The notes below the pieces were generated by a model that was not told the origin of the DNA, made no database searches, and saw nothing but the letters and a program-made list of their open reading frames with translations. From Procambarus clarkii (lineage: Eukaryota; Arthropoda; Malacostraca; Decapoda; Cambaridae), in NCBI RefSeq assembly GCF_040958095.1, contig NC_091154.1:45503486-45567485 (forward strand): a stretch of DNA of 64,000 bases, read 5' to 3'. Both the position numbers and the translations under genes were made by a program. Positions within the stretch are counted from its first letter, which is position 1, and every line of letters begins with the position of its first letter. Below, piece after piece: positions 45,790-55,520 of this stretch.

Positions 45790-46229
45790 GTTGTACCTAG
45801 TAGCCAGAACGTCGCACTCGGCCTACTGTGCAATGGCCAGCTGCCATTGACAGTTAGAGAAGAGACTTTGCCTATTAGGCAAAACCCGATTTGCCTAATA
45901 GGCCAAGTTTTCCTGAATTTATATAATTTTCTATTTTAGTTCTTATGAAATGATAAATCTGTCTATTTCATTATGTATAAGTTAAATGTTTTAAATTTGA
46001 GTTCAAACTAACATAGATATATAACCGAACCTAACCTAACTTATCTTAACCTAACCTAAACAAACACAACTAAGTCAATAAACTATGTTCCTAATATAAT
46101 ATAATAATAATAATTCCAATAAACTATTTGGAAACAATTTATTGAAAATAAAGAAAATCACTCGGCCTATTAGGCAAATCGGGCCCTGAATAGTAGGCCG
46201 AGAAATACGTTTTGACTACTAGGTACGAC
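45790..46229. mobile_element. T element copy 1 (TIR, non-coding), diverged
   Basis: Starts gttgtacctagtagccagaa and ends gactactaggtacgac, the complement of the start. It contains ccgaacctaacctaactt. About 440 bp, the most diverged of the four. Confidence 0.8.
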
Positions 46230-46249
46230 ATATACATATATATATATAT

Positions 46250-46620
46250 GTCGTACCTAGTAGCCAGAACGCACTTCTCAGCCTACTATTCAAGGCCCGA
46301 TTTGCCTAATAAGCCAAGTTTTCCTGAATTAATATATTTTCTCAATTTTTTTTCTTATGAAATGATAAAGCTACTCATTTCATTATGTATGAGGTCAATT
46401 AGTTTTTATTGGAGTTAAAATTAACGTAGATATATGACCGAACCTAACCAACCCTACCTAACCTAACCTATCTTTATAGCTTAGGTTAGGTTAGGTATCC
46501 GAAAAAGTTAGGTTAGGTAGGTTAGGTAGTCGAAAAACAATTAATTCAAGAAAACTTGGCTTATTAGGCAAATTGGGCCTTGAATAGTAGGCTGAGAAGT
46601 GCGTTCTGGCTACTAGGTAC

Positions 46621-46623
<3 letters not shown>
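46250..46623. mobile_element. T element copy 2
   Basis: 374 bp with about 75-bp terminal inverted repeats: left GTCGTACCTAGTAGCCAGAA..., right ...ttctggctactaggtacgac. Inside are aacctaaccaaccctaccta, cctatctttatagcttagg (hairpin) and ttaggttaggtaggttaggt. Flanked on both sides by (TA)n. Confidence 0.9.
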
Positions 46624-46688
<65 letters not shown>

Positions 46689-46697
46689 CATATATAT
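46624..46697. repeat. (TA)n between T2 and T3
   Basis: Almost pure (TA)n with two 'tacata' variants. Confidence 0.95.
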
Positions 46698-47082
46698 GTC
46701 GTACCTAATAGCCAGAACGCACTTCTCAGCCTACTATGCAAGGCCCGATTTGCCTAGTAAGCCAAGTTTTCATGAATTAATTGTTTTTCGTCTACCTAAC
46801 CTACCTAACCTAACCTAACCTAACTTTTTCGGCTACCTAACCTAACCTTACCTTTAAAGATAGGTTAGGTTAGGTTAGGTAGGGTTGGTTAGGTTCGGTC
46901 ATATATCTACGTTAATTTTAACTCCAATAAGAAAAATTGACCTCATACATAATGAAATGGGCAGCTTTATCATTTCATAAGAAAAAAATTAGAGAAAATA
47001 TATTAATTCAGGAAAACTTGGCTTATTAGGCAAATCGGGCCTTGCATAGTAGGCTGAGAAGTGAGTTCTGGCTACTAGGTAC

Positions 47083-47085
<3 letters not shown>
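46698..47085. mobile_element. T element copy 3
   Basis: 388 bp in opposite internal orientation to T2: CCTAACC runs come first, then taggttaggtagggttggtt. The TIRs are as in T2. Flanked by (TA)n. Confidence 0.9.

Positions 47086-47150
<65 letters not shown>
47086..47150. repeat. (TA)n microsatellite
   Basis: Follows T3 directly. Confidence 0.95.
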
Positions 47151-47154
<4 letters not shown>

Positions 47155-48061
47155 GGAAGGGAGTACCACCTCTAGCTGGAAGAAGGGGGACCCATAGCCT
47201 CGGAGGAAACCACGCATAACGCATTAGAGGGAATGTTTAGATCCCCTCCAATACAGTTTCTGTGTGCTTTTCTCCTACCACCCCCTTCCTTAAATATTTT
47301 TTGTGCTTTATTATGCATTTGATGGTTACAAGATATACATGGGTTGATACACCTATACATGACATACATACATGATATACATGGTTGATGTTCCCTACAA
47401 CATTTACGTCATTCAAGTACAAGATACTATATTGAAGATACGTCCACCAGTATCGCCAAACGTTTTGCCCAGGAAGCAAAGCGTACCTTGCACCACCAGA
47501 CACACCGGCTCCCGCCCGCCGTCAAACCTGCAAACTACTCATTCTCCGCCTGCCTGTTCCTGATTGGCTGGTGGGTCGCCGCACCTGCATTCACGCCACT
47601 ACCTGAGTCGACGTCTGGGCCAGCACACGCCGTACTCCTCAGAATATCTCTGTGCTCTTTGGAGTTGACATCTCTCTCTAGTAGACAAAGCTCTGGCTGT
47701 CGTGTACTAAGGGAGGTGGCAGCTTGAAGCCAGTATTCTCAGCACCTGATTTGATTTACCACTATTACTATTATTCTGCACTTTATTTTGTCTTAGAGTA
47801 AATTTTTACTGCCATTCATGTTGTTTTGTTTGTTGACTTGTTTTGAATTTTACGTAAGCCAACAGATTGTCTTTATTCATAACTTGTTTTCTAGAGTAAT
47901 TAAAATTTCATTGTTTATACTTTGTGTTTTGTGTGTCTTCCCATTACCTTACCACAGACAAACGGGCAAACGATCTTCTTTTTTTTTCTGTAATGTGACG
48001 AGGCCTTGCCCCCAGCTGTTGAAACAGCCGAACATCAACACTCCAACACTTTACCGTCACA
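47151..48061. other. No gene recognised
   Basis: A pyrimidine-rich, moderately GC-rich patch at 47480-47720 with no conserved motif in any frame. Unassigned. Confidence 0.4.

Positions 48062-48150
<89 letters not shown>
48062..48150. repeat. (TA)n at the left end of the PLE1 palindrome
   Basis: Abuts the palindrome arm, which starts at 48152. Confidence 0.95.
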
Positions 48151-48151
<1 letters not shown>

Positions 48152-48443
48152 CAATGTCAGACCACGGAGGAAAAATGAAACAGGAAATTTCCTTAAGTAC
48201 TTTCGTATATTAAATACATCTTCAGAAGGTCATTTTACAGATCGAGTGATGGGTATAAATAGGCAGGAAGGAGTGGTGAAGTAAGGTGAGGTACAATACT
48301 TGGACAACGCAGACGGCCCATTGGCCCATCAGATGCACCCAATTGACACATCCGATGTAGCCCAATGGCCCATCTGATACAGCAGACATACAAGCATAAT
48401 ATATAGGTAATTATAACTTAAAGAAGTAAATATATACAATAAA

Positions 48444-49481
48444 TTAGTGAGACAAATGTTTTTCAATGATTCTACTTAAATCGCCCTTTAGCTGATCTAT
48501 TAGAAATGGATCTAAGTTATATAGACCACTGCTAATATTCAAATTACTTTCTTTGGTGATCTGTATCAAAGCAGATTCAATTATGTTTCTGTTATAGGTG
48601 CTTTTACAATTTGTTATTGAAGAAGCACTCTCCCAATCAATTTGGTGAGCTTTTTCTGACAAATGCACAAACAAAGCATTAGACAATTGGCCATGTCTTA
48701 CAGAGTATTTATGTTGCGATATTCTACATTTTAAATCTTTAGATGTTTGCCCGACATAGAACTTATTACATTCCTTACAAGGTATTTTATAAATGACGCA
48801 ATTATCACTACGAGGGCTGTTCCTTACTAATAGCTTACCAACAGTGTTTTCGTAGCTAAACATTACATCTATATTAAAAAGTTTCAAGGCCTTGACAATA
48901 TTCTCAAACCCAGAGAAATATGGTAAACATAACACATTCTTTGGGCGAATCCTTTCACTGCATACATTATTATAATATGTACGACGAGCTTTGTTACGAC
49001 AAACTTCCAAAAAATTCAGTGGGTAACAAAGCTTAAGACCAATCGAATCAATATTCTTAAATTCTTCATCTAAGAATTCTGGACTCACAACTCGAAGAGC
49101 TCTTAGATACATTGAAGAAAAAATTGACTTTTTTACATTGTATTTATGCCCTGAAAAATAATGAACATAAGATAAATTGTTCGTAGGTTTTCTGTAAACA
49201 CTAAACTTTAATGAAGAGTTTTCCCTATGAATAAGCACATCTAAGAATGGCAAACATTTATCAATTTCAGTCTCCATAGTAAATTTTATGGAGGTGACTT
49301 GGTCATTAAGTTTGGCTACAAATTCGTCTGTGTTTACATCTGAAGGCCAAATACACAAGATATCATCAACATATCTAAACCAAGGAATGATTCCAGGAGT
49401 TATTTTTGAAACAAATTTCTTTTCAAAGAATTCCATGTACAGGTTTGAGAGCAATAGCGATAGAGGATTCCCCATTGCCAT
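48444..49481 (-). CDS. PLE1 RT + GIY-YIG endonuclease, left arm (5'-truncated)
   Basis: 345 codons. Residues 1-60 hold the end of the reverse transcriptase: MGNPLSLLLSNLYMEFFEKK and WFRYVDDILCIW (YVDD at 37-40). Then come PFLDVLIHRENSSLKFSVYRK and HYFSGHKYNVKK. The GIY-YIG endonuclease is at about 225-310: VIYKIPC (229), FYVGQTSKDL (241), the conserved Arg (253) and a Glu at about 302; a CxxC (CKEC) sits between the IY and YVG halves, as is common in PLE endonucleases. The RT fingers and earlier domains are missing, so it is not autonomous. The apparent ATG is simply where the truncated copy starts. Confidence 0.9.
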   Translation of the reverse strand: MAMGNPLSLLLSNLYMEFFEKKFVSKITPGIIPWFRYVDDILCIWPSDVNTDEFVAKLNDQVTSIKFTMETEIDKCLPFLDVLIHRENSSLKFSVYRKPTNNLSYVHYFSGHKYNVKKSIFSSMYLRALRVVSPEFLDEEFKNIDSIGLKLCYPLNFLEVCRNKARRTYYNNVCSERIRPKNVLCLPYFSGFENIVKALKLFNIDVMFSYENTVGKLLVRNSPRSDNCVIYKIPCKECNKFYVGQTSKDLKCRISQHKYSVRHGQLSNALFVHLSEKAHQIDWESASSITNCKSTYNRNIIESALIQITKESNLNISSGLYNLDPFLIDQLKGDLSRIIEKHLSH

Positions 49482-49489
49482 TCCAAAAG

Positions 49490-49497
49490 AATGGCAA
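49490..49497. other. Palindrome centre of PLE1
   Basis: aatggcaa lies between ...ccattccaaaag and cttttggaatgg.... It is a partial repeat of adjacent element text (aatggcaa also occurs 8 bases downstream), which suggests microhomology at the junction. Confidence 0.85.
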
Positions 49498-50543
49498 CTT
49501 TTGGAATGGCAATGGGGAATCCTCTATCGCTATTGCTCTCAAACCTGTACATGGAATTCTTTGAAAAGAAATTTGTTTCAAAAATAACTCCTGGAATCAT
49601 TCCTTGGTTTAGATATGTTGATGATATCTTGTGTATTTGGCCTTCAGATGTAAACACAGACGAATTTGTAGCCAAACTTAATGACCAAGTCACCTCCATA
49701 AAATTTACTATGGAGACTGAAATTGATAAATGTTTGCCATTCTTAGATGTGCTTATTCATAGGGAAAACTCTTCATTAAAGTTTAGTGTTTACAGAAAAC
49801 CTACGAACAATTTATCTTATGTTCATTATTTTTCAGGGCATAAATACAATGTAAAAAAGTCAATTTTTTCTTCAATGTATCTAAGAGCTCTTCGAGTTGT
49901 GAGTCCAGAATTCTTAGATGAAGAATTTAAGAATATTGATTCGATTGGTCTTAAGCTTTGTTACCCACTGAATTTTTTGGAAGTTTGTCGTAACAAAGCT
50001 CGTCGTACATATTATAATAATGTATGCAGTGAAAGGATTCGCCCAAAGAATGTGTTATGTTTACCATATTTCTCTGGGTTTGAGAATATTGTCAAGGCCT
50101 TGAAACTTTTTAATATAGATGTAATGTTTAGCTACGAAAACACTGTTGGTAAGCTATTAGTAAGGAACAGCCCTCGTAGTGATAATTGCGTCATTTATAA
50201 AATACCTTGTAAGGAATGTAATAAGTTCTATGTCGGGCAAACATCTAAAGATTTAAAATGTAGAATATCGCAACATAAATACTCTGTAAGACATGGCCAA
50301 TTGTCTAATGCTTTGTTTGTGCATTTGTCAGAAAAAGCTCACCAAATTGATTGGGAGAGTGCTTCTTCAATAACAAATTGTAAAAGCACCTATAACAGAA
50401 ACATAATTGAATCTGCTTTGATACAGATCACCAAAGAAAGTAATTTGAATATTAGCAGTGGTCTATATAACTTAGATCCATTTCTAATAGATCAGCTAAA
50501 GGGCAATTTAAGTAGAATCATTGAAAAACATTTGTCTCACTAA
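49491..50543 (+). CDS. PLE1 RT + GIY-YIG endonuclease, right arm (5'-truncated)
   Basis: 350 codons; the first five (MATFG) come from the palindrome centre and the rest repeats the left-arm protein with Asn replacing Asp near the C-terminus (LKGN). It holds the same YVDD, VIY...YVG, Arg and Glu positions. Two open, almost identical copies facing away from each other mean the duplication is young or the arms are kept alike by gene conversion. After the stop, the 3' region contains a ctgaagatgtatttaatata stretch with hammerhead-like halves. Confidence 0.9.
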   Translation: MATFGMAMGNPLSLLLSNLYMEFFEKKFVSKITPGIIPWFRYVDDILCIWPSDVNTDEFVAKLNDQVTSIKFTMETEIDKCLPFLDVLIHRENSSLKFSVYRKPTNNLSYVHYFSGHKYNVKKSIFSSMYLRALRVVSPEFLDEEFKNIDSIGLKLCYPLNFLEVCRNKARRTYYNNVCSERIRPKNVLCLPYFSGFENIVKALKLFNIDVMFSYENTVGKLLVRNSPRSDNCVIYKIPCKECNKFYVGQTSKDLKCRISQHKYSVRHGQLSNALFVHLSEKAHQIDWESASSITNCKSTYNRNIIESALIQITKESNLNISSGLYNLDPFLIDQLKGNLSRIIEKHLSH

Positions 50544-50761
50544 TTTATTGTATATATTTACTTCTTTAAGTTATAATTACCTATATATTATGCTTGTATG
50601 TCTGCTGTATCAGATGGGCCATTGGGCTACATCGGATGTGTCAATTGGGTGTATCTGATGGGCCAATGGGCCGTCTGCGTTGTCCAAGTATTGTACCTCA
50701 CCTTACTTCACCACTCCTTCCTGCCTATTTATACCCATCACTCGATCTGTAAAATGACCTT

Positions 50762-50786
50762 CTGAAGATGTATTTAATATACGAAA
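50762..50786 (+). ncRNA. Hammerhead-like core halves in PLE1 (mirror at 48201-48225)
   Basis: CTGAAGA (CUGANGA type) at 50762-50768, a stem gtat/atac, then GAAA at 50783-50786. I could not find a good helix III and cleavage triplet, so this is weaker than the PLE2 motif. Confidence 0.3.
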
Positions 50787-50870
50787 GTACTTAAGGAAAT
50801 TTCCTGTTTCATTTTTCCTCCGTGGTCTGACATTGCCACATTCTTAATCACGTGTTTATTTTCGTGATAT

Positions 50871-50973
<103 letters not shown>

Positions 50974-51221
50974 TAATATATTGGTGTATACTGGCAGCAG
51001 GTTTTCTTTTATATATGTCTCATTGAATATGACAGCATATTCTGTATTAACTATCTTCTTGTTTAGGGCTTCTATCCATCTATTATTCTTGCGTCAGGGA
51101 TTAATTGAAAGAGTTCTCCAAAACTCATGTTTCGTTTTTCAAGGTGAATAAAAAATAGGTGAATAAATATAGAATGAATTACACTTATTATACAATTGCA
51201 CAACGTTCTCAAGTGATGTTA

Positions 51222-51384
51222 CAGATTGATTGATTGATAAAGATTAAGCCACCCAAGAGGTGCTACGGGGATGAATAGCCCGTAAGTGTTTGCCCTTTTG
51301 AGCCATTACCAGTATCCTTAGCTGATACTGGAGATCTGTGGAGGTGCGACTGCACCCTGCATGACAGGAGATGTCTCCCCCGTG
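51222..51384 (-). mobile_element. SINE4 copy inserted in PLE3
   Basis: Reverse complement of the 34334 copy, including gtgcagtcgcacctccacag and the tail ggtggcttaatctttatcaa. Bracketed by gatgtta at 51215-51221 and 51385-51391. Confidence 0.85.
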
Positions 51385-51570
51385 GATGTTAGTGTACAGG
51401 TCATTATATATATATACTAATAGTGGATCAGGTGAATACAAATAGATCGAACAATGGGGTCAGGTGTAAAACGAGGGAATATGTTATATTATGTAAAAAT
51501 ATGGTAAAGAGTATGGCGTAAAGGAGAAAAGAAGCTGTGGGATCAAAAGGCTAAAAGGTACACACAAAGA

Positions 51571-51897
51571 TTAATCAAGCGTAGTAGGCACTGTTAGTCG
51601 AGCAGTATCCTCTATGTTGGCATCTTCACGTTCTGGTCTTGTTCTTACTCTCATGGTGGGTAGAGTAAATAGTTTCGTGATTTGAGTATTTATGGTGGGT
51701 TGTTCCATTTTTATGTGGATTGCTTCAAAAATTTGTTATCTTCTTACATCTTTGATTCTATTTTACAGGTGTTTTTATTCAGCATCTCTCTTGTTAGGGT
51801 GATGTCATGGGCTTCTCTCATATGATTTCTAGGGGCACCGGATTGAAGATGACAGGTCAAACGCCTCGTCAGCTTGGTCGACGTCATACCTATGTAC
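51571..51897 (-). pseudogene. PLE3 GIY-YIG endonuclease fragment
   Basis: The minus strand from about 51897 reads YIGMTSTKLTRRLTCHLQSG and NHMREAHDITLTREML (the YIG half with conserved Arg and His). After a stop and frame slip near 51745 it reads AIHIKMEQPTINTQITKLF, LPTMRVRTRPEREDAN and a stop at 51571. This matches the PLE3 end at 45065-45217. The GIY half and RT are missing, so it is a dead fragment. Confidence 0.75.
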
Positions 51898-51900
51898 CTA

Positions 51901-52576
51901 GAGCTATGTACTTCTTAGTACATAGCTGTGAGAGTATGGTCTCTCAAGATTCTCCCACAGCTGAATTGAATGGCTCATTGCAGTGCACAGTGCACCGATC
52001 TCGTGCACAAGCCCTATCTCTGTTAACCCTGGATAGTAAACTGTCATGTTGGGTGTCCCCAGGATGCCCACATAACCAGGAACACGTTTATAATACGGAG
52101 GCCGCCGTATATCCAGGCAGGAAGTAGATACAGGGAAGTTAAGTATACTTGCCATAGGGTCAGAGAGTACACATAGGAGGTACGAAGCGTGAGAGACAGA
52201 GGGGACGCCAGCGAGGTGACAGACCTGACCTCCGGGGTCAGCCTCAACCGGCGAGATGGAGAATAATAACTTTGACGTGGTCGTGACGTGTTCATGACGT
52301 CACCTCTGCTACTGATCAGGGAATGATCAATATGATTGGTTCCCGCTCTTTTGCTGCAATGCCATTGGTCAATTGTCATCCCTTGTGTTTGTGTCCCATG
52401 AGGCACCCTGCTTCGCTTGCAAGGGCATTCACGTGAGGGAGTCTGTACATACAGGACGTGTCCTGTTCTGTCTATCGGCCAATAGACTGAACACCGTCCA
52501 TTCCTTACCGTCAAGTTAAACTCAGCGTCTTTTCGATATACCAACGCTCGCCCGGAATCACGATCGTGACTATATT

Positions 52577-52578
<2 letters not shown>
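51901..52578. other. No gene recognised
   Basis: Includes a short dyad gctatgtacttcttagtacatagc at 51902-51925. Frames on both strands lack recognisable motifs. Confidence 0.4.
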
Positions 52579-52627
<49 letters not shown>

Positions 52628-52660
52628 TATATATTGTTCATATATATATATATATATTAG
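52579..52660. repeat. (TA)n at the left end of PLE2
   Basis: Two (TA)n blocks around 'tgtttatatattgttca', then the PLE2 end. Confidence 0.9.
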
Positions 52661-52822
52661 TATATTTTGGTAGCAGTCTTTCCTGTAGACATATATTATT
52701 AAATATGACCGAAAAAGTAAGATTAATAATTCTAACACGAATTTTCTCAATCTTTCGTACATTACGCTTCACTGTTGGAGGTAAATCAAAAATCACTTCT
52801 CCAAAATTCATTTTTATTTCTA

Positions 52823-52873
52823 GTCTGACGCGACACGGGCGCGTTTCGTAAAACTTATTACATTTTCAAAGAC
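52823..52873 (-). ncRNA. Degenerate hammerhead ribozyme motif, PLE2 minus copy
   Basis: Mirror of 55345-55395; the description is given there. Confidence 0.5.
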
Positions 52874-53060
52874 TTCACAAATACACAACTGATTAGAACT
52901 TGCGTTTCTCTGATTTTATATCTACATTTGAGTGAGGTGGGAAGGGTGATGTGGCATTAACACAAGACAGAACAATAGGGGATATTAATAGGGTATTAAA
53001 AGTATCAACACAAGACAGAACAGAAACAATGGGTATTGAATAGAAGTGTTTGTAGAAAGC

Positions 53061-54509
53061 CTATTGGTCCATATTTCTTGATGCTTCTATATTGGAGCGG
53101 AGTCTTGAGGTGGGTAGAATATAGTTGTGCAATAATTGGCTGTTGATTGCTGGTGTTGACTTCTTGATGTGTAGTGCCTCGCAAACGTCAAGCCGCCTGC
53201 TATCGCTGTATCTATCGATGATTTCTGTGTTGTTTACTAGGATTTCTCTGGCGATGGTTTGGTTATGGGAAGAGATTATATGTTCCTTAATGGAGCCCTG
53301 TTGCTTATGCATCGTTAAACGCCTAGAAAGAGATGTTGTTGTCTTGCCTATATACTGGGTTTTTTGGAGCTTACAGTCCCCAAGTGGGCATTTGAAGGCA
53401 TAGACGACGTTAGTCTCTTTTAAAGCGTTCTGTTTTGTGTCTGGAGAGTTTCTCATGAGTAGGCTGGCCGTTTTTCTGGTTTTATAGTAAATCGTCAGTT
53501 GTATCCTCTGATTTTTGTCTGTAGGGATAACGTTTCTATTAACAATATCTTTCAGGACCCTTTCCTCCGTTTTATGAGCTGTGGAAAAGAAGTTCCTGTA
53601 AAATAGTCTAATAGGGGGTATAGGTGTTGTGTTAGTTGTCTCTTCGGAGGTTGCATGGCTTTTCACTTTCCTTCTTATGATGTCTTCGATGAAACCATTG
53701 GAGAAGCCGTTATTGACTAGGACCTGCCTTACCCTACAGAGTTCTTCGTCGACTTGCTTCCATTCTGAGCTGTGGCTGAGAGCACGGTCGACGTATGCGT
53801 TAACAACACTCCTCTTGTACCTGTCAGGGCAGTCGCTGTTGGCATTTAGGCACATTCCTATGTTTGTTTCCTTAGTGTAGACTGCAGTGTGGAAACCTCC
53901 GCCCTTTTCCATGACTGTTACATCTAGAAAAGGCAGCTTCCCATCCTTTTCCGTCTCGTAAGTGAAACGCAGCACGGAACTCTGCTCAAATGCCTCCTTC
54001 AGCTCCTGCAGATGTCTGACATCAGGTACCTGTGTAAAAATGTCGTCAACATACCTGCAGTATATGGCCGGTTTCAAGTTCATGTCGACTAAGACTTTTT
54101 GCTCGATGGTACCCATGTAGAAGTTTGCAAACAGGACACCTAGGGGAGAACCCATGGCGACCCCATCTACTTGCTTATACATGTGCCCATCCGGGCTCAA
54201 GAAGGGTGCCTCTTTAGTACAAGCTTGGAGTAGTTTCCTCAGAATACTTTCTGGCATGTCAAGAGGAGTACAGGCTGGATCACGATACACTCTGTCGGCT
54301 ATCATTCCGATTGTCTCGTCCACAGGTACGTTGGTAAACAGCGATTCTACGTCCAACGAGGCTCTTATCCCTGTGGCCCGTGCGCCCCGCAGTAAGTCCA
54401 CAAATTCCTTTGGAGACTTCAGGCTGAAGGCGCAAGGAACATAAGGAGTCAGCAGGCCGTTGAGTCGCTTCGCCAGTCTGTACGTGGGTGTGGGTATCTG
54501 GCTAATGAT
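53061..54509 (-). CDS. PLE2 RT + GIY-YIG endonuclease (5'-truncated)
   Basis: The open frame is 500 codons, but its first 18 (54510-54563) are antisense to the partner copy and not native. The native part starts within the upstream region of RT: SLKSPKEFVDLLRGARATG, IRASLDVESLFTNVPVDETI (Asp of the first RT catalytic block), DGVAMGSPLGVLFANFYMGT, AIYCRYVDDIFTQV (YVDD at 171-174 of the open frame) and KLPFLDVTVMEKGGGFHTAVY. The GIY-YIG domain is at about 384-470: TNVVYAFKCPLGDC, QYIGKTTTSLSRRLTMHK (Arg, His) and CEALHIKKSTPAINS (Glu). Stop at 53061. The RT catalytic Asps and nuclease residues are intact; only the 5' end is lost. Confidence 0.9.
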   Translation of the reverse strand: MISQIPTPTYRLAKRLNGLLTPYVPCAFSLKSPKEFVDLLRGARATGIRASLDVESLFTNVPVDETIGMIADRVYRDPACTPLDMPESILRKLLQACTKEAPFLSPDGHMYKQVDGVAMGSPLGVLFANFYMGTIEQKVLVDMNLKPAIYCRYVDDIFTQVPDVRHLQELKEAFEQSSVLRFTYETEKDGKLPFLDVTVMEKGGGFHTAVYTKETNIGMCLNANSDCPDRYKRSVVNAYVDRALSHSSEWKQVDEELCRVRQVLVNNGFSNGFIEDIIRRKVKSHATSEETTNTTPIPPIRLFYRNFFSTAHKTEERVLKDIVNRNVIPTDKNQRIQLTIYYKTRKTASLLMRNSPDTKQNALKETNVVYAFKCPLGDCKLQKTQYIGKTTTSLSRRLTMHKQQGSIKEHIISSHNQTIAREILVNNTEIIDRYSDSRRLDVCEALHIKKSTPAINSQLLHNYILPTSRLRSNIEASRNMDQ

Positions 54510-55157
54510 GGCTTCTCCAATGGTTTCATCGAAGACATCATAAGAAGGAAAGTGAAAAGCCATGCAACCTCCGAAGAGACAACTAACACAACACCTATAC
54601 CCCCTATTAGACTATTTTACAGGAACTTCTTTTCCACAGCTCATAAAACGGAGGAAAGGGTCCTGAAAGATATTGTTAATAGAAACGTTATCCCTACAGA
54701 CAAAAATCAGAGGATACAACTGACGATTTACTATAAAACCAGAAAAACGGCCAGCCTACTCATGAGAAACTCTCCAGACACAAAACAGAACGCTTTAAAA
54801 GAGACTAACGTCGTCTATGCCTTCAAATGCCCACTTGGGGACTGTAAGCTCCAAAAAACCCAGTATATAGGCAAGACAACAACATCTCTTTCTAGGCGTT
54901 TAACGATGCATAAGCAACAGGGCTCCATTAAGGAACATATAATCTCTTCCCATAACCAAACCATCGCCAGAGAAATCCTAGTAAACAACACAGAAATCAT
55001 CGATAGATACAGCGATAGCAGGCGGCTTGACGTTTGCGAGGCACTACACATCAAGAAGTCAACACCAGCAATCAACAGCCAATTATTGCACAACTATATT
55101 CTACCCACCTCAAGACTCCGCTCCAATATAGAAGCATCAAGAAATATGGACCAATAG
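54510..55157 (+). CDS. PLE2 C-terminal part with GIY-YIG endonuclease (5'-truncated)
   Basis: Open in frame from the inversion point at 54510 (GFSNGFIEDIIRRKVKSHAT), giving 215 native codons. No native start. It matches residues from about 286 to the end of the minus copy and holds the complete GIY-YIG domain (VVYAFKCPLGDC, QYIGKTTTSLSRRL, EALHIKK). No amino-acid difference was seen against the minus copy over this stretch. RT is absent. Confidence 0.9.
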   Translation, partial: GFSNGFIEDIIRRKVKSHATSEETTNTTPIPPIRLFYRNFFSTAHKTEERVLKDIVNRNVIPTDKNQRIQLTIYYKTRKTASLLMRNSPDTKQNALKETNVVYAFKCPLGDCKLQKTQYIGKTTTSLSRRLTMHKQQGSIKEHIISSHNQTIAREILVNNTEIIDRYSDSRRLDVCEALHIKKSTPAINSQLLHNYILPTSRLRSNIEASRNMDQ

Positions 55158-55344
55158 GCTTTCTACAAACACTTCTATTCAATACCCATTGTTTCTGTTC
55201 TGTCTTGTGTTGATACTTTTAATACCCTATTAATATCCCCTATTGTTCTGTCTTGTGTTAATGCCACATCACCCTTCCCACCTCACTCAAATGTAGATAT
55301 AAAATCAGAGAAACGCAAGTTCTAATCAGTTGTGTATTTGTGAA

Positions 55345-55395
55345 GTCTTTGAAAATGTAATAAGTTTTACGAAACGCGCCCGTGTCGCGTCAGAC
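55345..55395 (+). ncRNA. Degenerate hammerhead ribozyme motif, PLE2 plus copy
   Basis: Helix I gtct (55345-55348)/agac (55392-55395); core ttgaaaa (55349-55355; consensus CUGANGA, so C3 to U and G8 to A); helix II gtaa/ttac (55357-55360, 55367-55370); GAAA (55371-55374); helix III cgcg/cgcg (55375-55378, 55386-55389) closed by A74-T90 pairing; cleavage triplet GTC ending at 55391. PLEs are known to carry hammerheads in their pLTRs. The G8 change predicts weak or no activity. Confidence 0.5.
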
Positions 55396-55406
55396 TAGAA
55401 ATAAAA

Positions 55407-55517
55407 ATGAATTTTGGAGAAGTGATTTTTGATTTACCTCCAACAGTGAAGCGTAATGTACGAAAGATTGAGAAAATTCGTGTTAGAATTATTAATCTTA
55501 CTTTTTCGGTCATATTT

Positions 55518-55520
<3 letters not shown>
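55407..55520 (+). pseudogene. Start of a further PLE2 ORF within the terminal repeat
   Basis: ATG at 55407 opens MNFGEVIFDLPPTVKRNVRK and IEKIRVRIINLTFSVIFNN before running into (TA)n. The minus copy shows the same at 52691-52804. It resembles the PLE3 start [20 protein letters not shown] at 45490. It is the N-terminal segment of the PLE protein carried in the terminal repeat and cut off by the element end. Confidence 0.7.

Larger units (their letters stand above)
48152..50835. mobile_element. PLE1: near-perfect head-to-head palindrome
   Basis: The arms 48152-49489 and 49498-50835 are each 1338 bases and reverse complementary. The spacer is 8 bases (aatggcaa). Both arms hold the same PLE, 5'-truncated at the same RT codon, with 3' ends facing outward into (TA)n. 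I found one amino-acid difference between the arm proteins (Asp vs Asn in LKGDLSR/LKGNLSR) and no length difference. Confidence 0.9.
50985..51900 (-). mobile_element. PLE3 fragment, minus, with SINE4 insertion
   Basis: The reverse complement of 50985-51215 matches 45420-45640 (ORF start MSFGELF-like, ccagtatacaccaatata). The ORF end lies at 51571-51723 and the GIY-YIG piece at about 51725-51897. The stretch ccatggaggttcgaaa seen at 45408-45423 is missing here. Confidence 0.75.

Noticed and set aside
46420-46900. Telomere or interstitial telomeric array (CCTAA/TTAGG)
   Set aside because: The runs are short, inverted, and sit at a fixed place inside T elements, so they belong to the element.
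51807-52544. Frames on both strands of 80-166 codons
   Set aside because: No motif, mutually overlapping antisense; the only credible coding nearby is the PLE3 nuclease fragment.
54510-54563. Native start of the PLE2 minus-strand protein (MAFHFPSYDVFDETIG)
   Set aside because: These codons are antisense to the plus-strand copy; the ATG is created by the inverted junction.
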